This document shows, in pieces, positions 56,437 to 64,000 of a stretch of DNA of 64,000 bases. This DNA is from Phaffia rhodozyma. Its lineage: Eukaryota > Basidiomycota > Tremellomycetes > Cystofilobasidiales > Mrakiaceae. Within the stretch, counting starts at the first letter, position 1; each line of letters starts with the position of its first letter. Under the pieces are notes generated by a model, which made no database searches, was not told the DNA's origin, and saw only the letters and a list, made by a program, of their open reading frames with translations. The stretch is taken from contig JACGZH010000002.1 of assembly GCA_014706385.1 (NCBI GenBank), positions 248,001 through 312,000 of the forward strand, written 5' to 3'. The position numbers were made by a program, and so were the translations under genes.

Positions 56437-59400
56437 TCAACGACCGCTCCTTCCAGCAATCGCAACACTCACCTGACCCACTGCAGCTGCTACCTTCTTT
56501 ACCCTTTTCAAATCTCTCTCGAGTCCTTCTCCTTCCCTGAAAGACTCCCACTCGGCCTTGACTCGACAAAAGCTTTCGCTAACCTCATCTCGCTCAATCT
56601 CTTGACCTAACCGGTCCAGAAATACCGCCTGAAGTTGAAGGGTCTCGAGGGCAAAAGAATAGGCGTTGATAGTTTGATAGATCTGGCTAGCTGAACTCAG
56701 ATGGTCCAGAATATCTGGACTCGGCGCTGCGGTTTGGAAGAAAAAATTATTTGTAAGAGAGAGAGAAAGAGAAGCGGGAGTGTTTGATGAGGAAGAAGTC
56801 TGCGAAGGAAAGCACAAGACCAGAGATTTCAACGTGAAGGAATAGACTTACAAGCAAGTGAGCGAGAGGGAGAGGAAACAGGCAGGAAATAAGATGTGAT
56901 CAGACAGCGAGCCCTTGTCAGGAAAGCATATGCTTGAAGCTCTTTGTCCGAAGTGATCAAGATCTGTAGAGTAACAAGCAATCGGACGCAGAGGGGGTGA
57001 CAGAAAGCAGAAACAAAATGAGTAAGGTTGACCGGTTGAAGATTGAACGGCAAAAGACGAAGACTGACTTTCGGAAAGACCTCGTCAATCAGCTCGAGTC
57101 CCCGTCGGGGTTCATCCAAATCAATGTGTACATCGGCTAGAAGAACAATGAGTAAGCGATGTAAACCGTGCAAGTTTTGAGAACGGGCAATCTCAAGTGC
57201 TTGTAGCAACGGAGGTAGCGTCGAGGTTGGCTGACATGTCGTCTGTTTCGATTCGTACGTAGAGACCGGATGTCAGGTTTGTTAGCTTCAGATTCAAAAT
57301 CTCGGAATGTAATGTATGCTTAAGAGACAAGGTCAACAAAATATGGGAAGACAAACCTTCATCTCCCTAGCTTGTTTGACGAGCCTCTCGATCCGTTCTC
57401 CTCCGCTCCCTATGGCGAGTCGCTCTTCTACCCATCCCCATTTGTTATTACCCTCCATGCCTACACCCAAATTGGTATCTCCTTCTACTTTTTTCGAATC
57501 ACTTCGGTCGCCGCCCGCCATCTTACTGATGAGCCTTCTCACTCTCTCTTGGCCTTTTCTTGTCGCTTCCAAATCTAACACCTCAAACACTGTCCTCGCC
57601 CAAACCTTATACGTCTCTAACGTGGCCATCGCACTGGGTATTGATCTCTTTCCGTCAAATAACCAAGAGAGACTACAATCGGTTTGACCTGCTCTGGCTA
57701 TCCTGATGGCTCGACTGCATATACAGCTCAAGCGATCATCTACTGATCTACCGCCTGATGGATCTTGAAGAACGAGATCTTCCCGGAGCACACTCAATGT
57801 TTCTTCACCCAAGAGAGACCATAGTAGACGTTCAGTCGAGTCCCACGTGTATAGATCGACGAGCGCCGGGATCACGCTAGATGAGTCATCGCCATTGATA
57901 TTGGAAGAGGATGAGTTCGGATCGGTTGAATCAGTCGATATCGGGTTGGAAGTAGAAGTAGAAGTGCTCGGATGAGTTTCGACGATTGATCGAGCTTTGG
58001 AACGATATAGTTTATGATAGATCTCGGTCACAGGTTCGCCCTTGTGTTTTTGCAAAACGTCAAAACGCAAAAGTCAGCGTCATCTCGGAGAACTCGAGTT
58101 TTCGTTCCGAGTACTGGATTGAAAAAAGATGACTCACTAGCGAGATGTGATATCTCAATTCCCATAGCTGATCCATTGCAGACAACTTTTCGAAATCCTC
58201 TGGCTCAAGTTGGATCTGTGGTATTTGACCTAGCTCAAGCGTCGATTGCGAGACATTCAACTTGCGTAGTAGGCTAGATCGAGATTTAGATAGAGACCAG
58301 AATTAGATAACGAACAATCGAGTCTTCTGGTGGTTTAGAGAACGGCTGAGATCTGAACGGACGACATGCAGCTGGCCAAACAACTTTTATCCCCTGCGGA
58401 ACGAGAGATCTTGATACTCTCTTCTAAATACTGAAAACCGAGCGAGCGAGAAATATAGGCATCATTAAGAGATGTTGCTGACAGGCAAATCAAGAAAATG
58501 CAAAAGAAAGGACGCATTTACCCGTCTAGCAGCAGGATATTCCTCTGCGCTCGAATGAAAGCTTGCCAAGTTCAACAAGACGTGCTGATGAAGACCTCTA
58601 GCGATTCACGAATACCCCAGATGGGTCCAGTATACATACAGATGGAAGGCAATTAGTTCAGTTGCGAAGGGCAAAGAACATCTACAACGACAAGAAACTG
58701 ACCTGTTTTGTCTCGGAAACTGATGACCGAAGAACGTGTTGAGTGCGTTCAAAGCCTTTGTGTAATCTCCCGAGGCTATTGATGATTGATAACTGAAACA
58801 TTTTGAACAAGAGGAAAACCCTTCGTGCTCGGCGTGAGAAGGATCCTTGAAGCGAAGAAAGGCAGTAAAAATAGATGCTGGCTGTACCTGGCAAAGGCTT
58901 TGGTTCGGGCTTCTAGTGTATCGTCTAGAGATTTAACCTCAAATGAGGCTATGATCAGGTATGACCCCCCAGAGAACTCAATGAATATCAGTTTCTATCT
59001 CACCGTCAAAACAATGGAAGATAGCATAGGCTCACAAGCTTGTGCAATGTTCTCGTCCGTTTCCCAGCTGGAACCCATCCCTTGAGCTTGCCATCGAGCA
59101 ATTTGCCATTGAAGTTTGCTGACACCTTCGAACGTTAATTTCGAGAACGAAAGACAACAGCGACGAATGAATTGGCCTATAGGTGATTTTCGCTCGATCA
59201 CGAATGAGGATACGATCGTGTGCTTTTTCGGTTTCCAGAAAGTAGCAGATCAATCATGATCAGACGAAGGCTTGTGGGGGAAGGTGAAGAGAACACTTAC
59301 TTCATCATCCTTTCGATTCAACAAGCTGTTCATGTTCTTGAAAAACTCTTCGATATGCCAAGGGTTCTGCAAAACATCAATCTAAACCCCCTCCCCCCCC

Positions 59401-59938
59401 CAAAAGGATTTCGAGGTTAACTTTCGATCAGGTCAACCATCAGAGAAGGAACGGTGGATTTGAGTAATGCTAACGAACGACATCTTTCAAGTTCCGGCAT
59501 AACCTGGCAGATTCTTCAAATGGCTGAAACGACATGATCTCTTCCTCAAGCTCTGAAAGCATCAGATCTTCTGATGGCTTCACGACCCCGTATATCGTAC
59601 AGAATGACAGTCAGGAATCATGATACCAAAAGCGCCGAAATGAATCGTCAAAAGTGAGCACACACGCGTACAAACGGATGAAACGAAGAAAGACATACGT
59701 CCAAGCACTCTCTCAAGATTACTAGTCCGACCTTCCCGACCAACCCAGTTCCTGACTTTCCATTCTCATCCTCTTTCCCTTTCCCGTGTTTGTCAGATCC
59801 GTATCCAAAATCAGAACTAAAACCGGAACCCGGGCCGGGGAGAGGATGGTCGGTGAAAGGCATGCTCTGCCTAGGAAGGTTCGGATTCGGATAGATCAGA
59901 TAGATCAGTCCTAGAATTGCTATATCTTGAGTCTGCAT
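56437..59938 (-). CDS. APC5: Anaphase-promoting complex subunit 5 (Apc5)
   Basis: Apc5 is a TPR scaffold in the platform of the APC/C ubiquitin ligase. Thirteen exons (59938-59699, 59577-59479, 59381-59301, 59192-59004, 58937-58888, 58792-58703, 58597-58522, 58430-58363, 58273-58138, 58040-57357, 57230-57069, 56963-56852, 56726-56437) give 758 residues, matching the usual size. Marks in order: QDIAILGLIYLIYPN, GQFIRRCCLSFSKLTFEGV, SGDYTKALNALNTFFGH, RGLHQHVLLNLASFH, YLEESIKISRSAGDKSCLASCM, and TPR-like helices to the end. The HVLLNLA and YLEESIKIS pair is the Apc5 signature. Between residues 330 and 380 lies a Ser/Thr/Asn-rich insertion. Four acceptors are AAG or GAG, so exon edges of exons 2, 4, 5 and 10 need transcript support. 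Confidence 0.9.
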
Positions 59939-60716
59939 GATTACTCTGATCTTCTTTTCTTTCTCTCTTGTGCTCCACCTATCAAGTAGATACAGTGGGC
60001 GGTGATCAAATCTTGAGGTCGATGACTTGTTGTAGTTCGGTCGCCTATGGGCTAAAAGATGTCGTGTACTTCTCGATACTCGATCCCTACTTGATTATTC
60101 TGAACTCAATACGCCAAGTTTCCTTCAAAGGGATTCGAAATTTGCCGTCTGGAGAGATGTTCTAATCCCTGTCGAAAGAGAGACCGGGATGTCTGTAAGG
60201 TATTGAATATGTCGATGATGTGATGACGGAGAGAAAGAGATGGTCTAGGAAGAACGAAACGAAGAGACAAATCACAAAAATCAAGGAAATCAGCGGCGTT
60301 TACCGGCGCGTCTCTCTTCATTCTTCTGTCTTCCCAGTTGTGTCTCTGACCCGAATCATGTTCTTTTGAAGCACGATCATTGCATATCCACCTGGAACTG
60401 GAACCAAGAGACTAGGAGAAACAAAAGAAATCGCAAACAAAACCCAAAAAGAATAAGAAAAATTTTCAAGAAGAAAAAAAACATGGAAGAGGGAAGGTGT
60501 AGCCTGTTCTCTCCATTCTCTTATCTATAGAAGCGAGACGTATTGATTCACAAGATATCAAATACCAAACAGAAGAGAAGACAAGGTTGAAAATAAAGAA
60601 AGAGGAGAGATAGGCGGAAAGCCGGATAAATTCACGTCAAACACGCTGGACCAAATCGAGATACACAACGGAAAGTCGAAGGTCTAGAAACAAAGAAAGC
60701 TGGAGGATCTAGCCGT
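59939..60716. other. Region between APC5 (5' side) and the RRM-PUF gene (3' side)
   Basis: Both flanking genes run right to left. The 778 bases hold the APC5 promoter and the RRM-PUF 3' flank. A 71-codon bottom-strand frame starts with ATG at 60321-60319 and ends at 60106; it has ordinary composition but no family match and no clean splice into APC5, so I leave it as a possible upstream ORF. Confidence 0.5.
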
Positions 60717-63700
60717 CTACAAGCCCCTCCTCAAAAGATCAGCCTCGATGTTGTCCATAGCGTAGTAGATGTGATGGAACGCAGCGTCTGATCGGGTATC
60801 CTCTCCAACCATCTCCAAAGCCGTCTGGGTAGCTTTCATCAGAGCGACTTTCTCGGTCGACTGAAGACCATCGGAGGCGAAGTAACCTCGAAGGAAGTTT
60901 TGACCAGTCTTGTCTTGAAGGAGCCGTCGCAAAACACCCTCCTCCAAGAGCTCGGTCTGGATCTGCCGGACGACGTCGACTGAAACTCTTTGATGCAAAA
61001 GTGCCCAAAGAACTCTCATGTGCTCAAAGTTTCCGTTCAGCAACAAGTCCTCCAAATGGCCCTTATAAATTGAGGCGACAGCGTTGACTTTGGCCTTCAG
61101 GCTGAGGTCGTAAGAAGTTGTGTTGTTATTCTGTTTAAGGGTAATTTGATTAGGTTGACGGATCTCACGTAGGAAGAGCATACCGAAAGAGGGAAGCGCA
61201 ACGTACAAGGACCCAAGTCAAGCCAAGGGGTGCCGTTTTGGGGTGGTTGTGCACCAAGTCTTTTGCAGTATCCAATACAAGATCAATCAACATGGTCTGA
61301 TACGCAAACAAACATTGAATGAGCGAATGTCCTTGTGAATGTTATCGACACATAAGACCGAAAACAGACCTTTGTTTCATGGTTAACATGATCATCCACC
61401 AACAGCCGAGCAATCACTCCAGGCGTGTATCTTTGTGACGATGTAGATTTTTCCAGAGGAAACAAGTTAGTCAAAGGAAGACGTTGTTTCCTAAGAGTCA
61501 AGGACAGTGAAACCAGATAAAGATGAAATCTTACCCCTCGCTTGGCGCTTTGACCAAAGTGTCAAGAACGAAGTCTATCATCGGGCAGGAAGAATGAGAA
61601 AACATGAACAAGAAACCGTTCAGCCCTATGAATATACTCGAACACAAGATGATGATCGACTCGTAAAGTCGAATCGAAGAATAGGCAAACGATGCTCACG
61701 GTTGTCCTCAAAGTGAATACCAGCCAAAGAGACTTTGTAAGAAAGAAAGTATGTAAACGTGTGTCAGATGTATCCTTCTAGCAGCAAATTTACCAAAGAG
61801 AATACACAGCAAGAGATAAGCGAACCCAGGTAGTTTCCGTTCCTGTTCGACAGCAGCTCCGCCATGTTGTTATTGATGTACTCCCTAACTACTGCCCTTC
61901 CTTCATCCCCTCTAACCAAAACCTTGACCAAAGCCTGGATGACATGATTGGCAGAGTCATGAGTTGACAGAGGGAGGAAATCCGCAAGCATGAACGAGAC
62001 GAGCTCAGCCTGCCTTGGCTGGGATACTCGTCGTAGAAGATAGGACATCATCCGGTTGCCAACAACTGATCGATAAGAACCAGAACATCAGTTAGCCAGA
62101 ATAGAGGAATGACGAAGAAGAGAAAAAGAAACGAACAATCTCTGCAGAACTCTCCCCATCGGGCTTTATCAGTGTGCTTGAAGATATCATCGGCCACGTT
62201 TTCAGGACAGCCATTCTCTTCCAACGTCTTGATCGCACTTCTGATCGCTACCAATTCCGAGATAGGGAGGGGGCTCCTCAGATCAAGAATGTGGTGGAAC
62301 GAATCAAGCTCAAGGTAACCTCTCTGCTCTGCCGTCAGTGCCTTCTTGGCAAGGGCATCTTCAAGTTCCTCAGAGGAGCTATTCAAAGACATGTTCGCCC
62401 ACAAAGGATGTCAGCAAATATGGTCTCTAAACATGAAAGTAACGATCAGAATTGAAAGGAGCGCACGCCTTGACGCAGAGTGGGCCATGATGTTCTCCTG
62501 AAACGGCCTTTCCGTCTAGATCAGTGATGCAGGCCTCGGCATCATCGGCATTTGCGAAGATAACCTAACGTTGTTTGCAAAGGTGTTTTCAATATATTCG
62601 AGGGGAAAAAAGAAGAAACAGACAGATGATGAGATCAGAGTCCGCTCGGTGTCGAATGCAGTTGAAGAGAAAGATAATGCTATGGAGCTCAGGACTCACC
62701 GAGGCTCGCCTGCCATTGACAGCAGGCTGAACTGCCTGGACTTCACCGTACTCTCCGAACATATCGAGCATCTCACTCTTGTGTCTGACGGCCCAGTGAT
62801 CGCCCACGTGAACGACCATTATTCGTTTCTTAGTCCTCTGAAACTCTTTGACGATATTGATCTTCTTGAACCCAGAGAGTTCTCGCTCAAAATTTCCGAT
62901 CTCGGCTCTGGCCATCCTGGGTCCATTGAACACCTTCTTTGGAGTTCCATCCGGATGATACCTGGGTGCAGGCGGCGGGTCATTAGGATCGATCCTGGGC
63001 AGACGCTCAGAGAGAGATCTGGCAAGTTCGGTGGTCTTGTCGTTGAGTGCTTTGAGCGAACCGATGGCGTCCTTCTCGGACGTGAACATCACGTACGCGT
63101 CGGTCAACGTCGGTGGAAACCTGATTTGTTCGACCGAACCGTACGTTCCGAACGCGTCTTTGATGCCCTCACCGCTGACCTTGACTCCAAGGTTGGTCAC
63201 TCGGAGACAACTGGCCGGAAGTCGATAGTTGACGGAATTAGGAGTAAAGCCGTGCATGGTCTTGAAGAAATTGTCGATCTCCTGCCGGGTCTTTCTGTGT
63301 TCGTCTGCACCATCGGCTGAAGGAGTAGAACCTGCCAAGCCGAAGCCTCCGGCACCTGATTGAGCGATAGCCTGAGGAGAAATATACGAGGTTGAGGCAA
63401 CCGGCTTGGAGCTCGGTCTAGAAGACTTTTTCGCTGGAGCCTTTGACATCGGAACTTTTTCTGCGGTGGAAGCCCTATTCTTTGCGGCGATAGCAGGAAG
63501 GGATTCCCTGGTAATGATCTTGGCGGTGTAGCCTCCAGCCTTGGTCATCATCGGAGGAGGACCGCTTGAGGCTGACCCAGGTTTTCCAGCTGATTTAAAT
63601 GCAGTAGAGGAAGAGGAAGGAGAGCTCGAAGGCTTCTTGCCAAAGACGAAAGGACTTGTTCTGGGTTTAGCTCGAGGAGGTGCCTGTTGAGAGCTGGACG

Positions 63701-63773
63701 AGCTAAAGAATCGAGTCGAGTTTGTCCCGACGACGATCATATTCGTCCGAGCCACTGCCAAAGGGATGGACAT
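60717..63773 (-). CDS. RNA-binding protein with two RRMs and a PUF-like helical repeat domain
   Basis: Nine exons (63773-62700, 62564-62467, 62378-62137, 62065-61826, 61732-61700, 61574-61535, 61430-61370, 61296-61207, 61130-60717) give 763 residues. RRM1 is near 188-245 (CLRVTNLGVKV, AYVMFTSEKDAIGSLKAL) and RRM2 near 317-391 (RIMVVHVGDHW, VIFANADDAEACITDLDG). From about 395 a helical array follows with PUF-like units (HDSANHVIQALVKVL, LLSNRNGNYLVSLAG, HFVLDTLVKAP). The RRM plus PUF layout recalls the fungal Puf1/Jsn1 and Puf2 group, which bind mRNA, partly at mitochondria. The N-terminus (ARTNMIVV, STRFFSSSSSQQ) resembles a mitochondrial presequence, but this is only suggestive. The exon 2-3 junction was set by frame; read without it, the frame closes. 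Confidence 0.75.
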
Positions 63774-64000
63774 GATTCAGACTATACTGATTGTGCAGTG
63801 GGGATGTATGTACGGATGGATGGATGGATGAACAAGATCCAATGGAGAGAACGAAAGAGATAGATGATGGTTGATAGACGAAAGGGGGTGGGAACAAATG
63901 AAAATGAGATGGGGGCAAAAAGAACGCTGGAGTTTGACACTACAAATTCTTGTTTGAAATCTCTAATGGATTCGGCAGATTTCCCAAATACTCCCCAACC
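63774..64000 (-). promoter_or_regulatory. Upstream region of the RRM-PUF gene
   Basis: The 227 bases upstream of the start codon carry a short GGAT repeat near 63814-63829. The promoter should be here or beyond the window edge. Confidence 0.4.

Noticed and set aside
60106..60321. A 71-codon ATG-started bottom-strand frame upstream of APC5
   Set aside because: No family match and no in-frame splice into APC5. APC5 already starts with its expected N-terminal helix at 59938. It may be an upstream ORF, but the sequence alone cannot show it.
62378..62404. A separate PUF-only gene starting with an ATG inside the RRM-PUF gene
   Set aside because: An intron from 62466 to 62379 joins both parts in frame (VKA to SSEELEDAL) with good GT and TAG ends, so one gene explains the data better.

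Overview
The window is nuclear DNA of a fungus, most probably a basidiomycete. The genes are packed on both strands and cut by many short introns: I can place about 149 across 19 genes, and every model below keeps one open frame through all its junctions. Several families are typical of fungi (UPF0662, BIM1-like, GDS1 winged helix, Mrp10). Intron density and the medium GC content suggest Basidiomycota; I cannot place the class or genus. I saw no tRNA, rRNA, transposon, CRISPR array or viral gene.

Layout, left to right: NAN1/UTP17 (-, cut by the left edge); RSE1/SF3B3 (+); linker histone H1 (-); a major-facilitator transporter (-); a very large GDS1-type winged-helix protein (+); a LACTB2-like metallo-beta-lactamase (-) sharing a 141-base promoter with HAT1 (+); a four-helix membrane protein (-); UPF0662/DUF2408 (+); a three-RRM protein (-); a tail-region membrane protein resembling fungal Pex26 (+); a BIM1-like copper-site protein with a membrane anchor (+); methionine-R-sulfoxide reductase (-); an anoctamin/Ist2-type protein (+); a MINDY deubiquitinase with a prenylation motif (-); a tail-anchored acidic protein with ten internal repeats (-); mitochondrial ribosomal protein Mrp10 (+); APC5 (-); and an RRM-PUF RNA-binding protein (-).

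Most genes are housekeeping and independent of each other. Loose themes are RNA (NAN1, RSE1, three-RRM protein, RRM-PUF, possibly LACTB2), chromatin and cell cycle (H1, HAT1, APC5), mitochondria (Mrp10, MsrB, perhaps RRM-PUF) and membranes (MFS, anoctamin, four-helix protein, repeat protein). Several pairs are head-to-head on short shared promoters.

The least explained object is the ten-repeat, acidic, tail-anchored protein at 52458-55002. Other points of interest are the membrane-anchored BIM1-like protein whose histidine N-terminus is built across tiny exons, an 11-base exon inside the HAT1 acetyl-CoA loop, two GC-AG introns, frequent AAG/GAG acceptors, a cluster of ACGCGT sites upstream of H1, and a 960-base ATG-free leader in front of the GDS1-type gene. 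All product names rest on reading the sequence and recalled family patterns; no database search was run.
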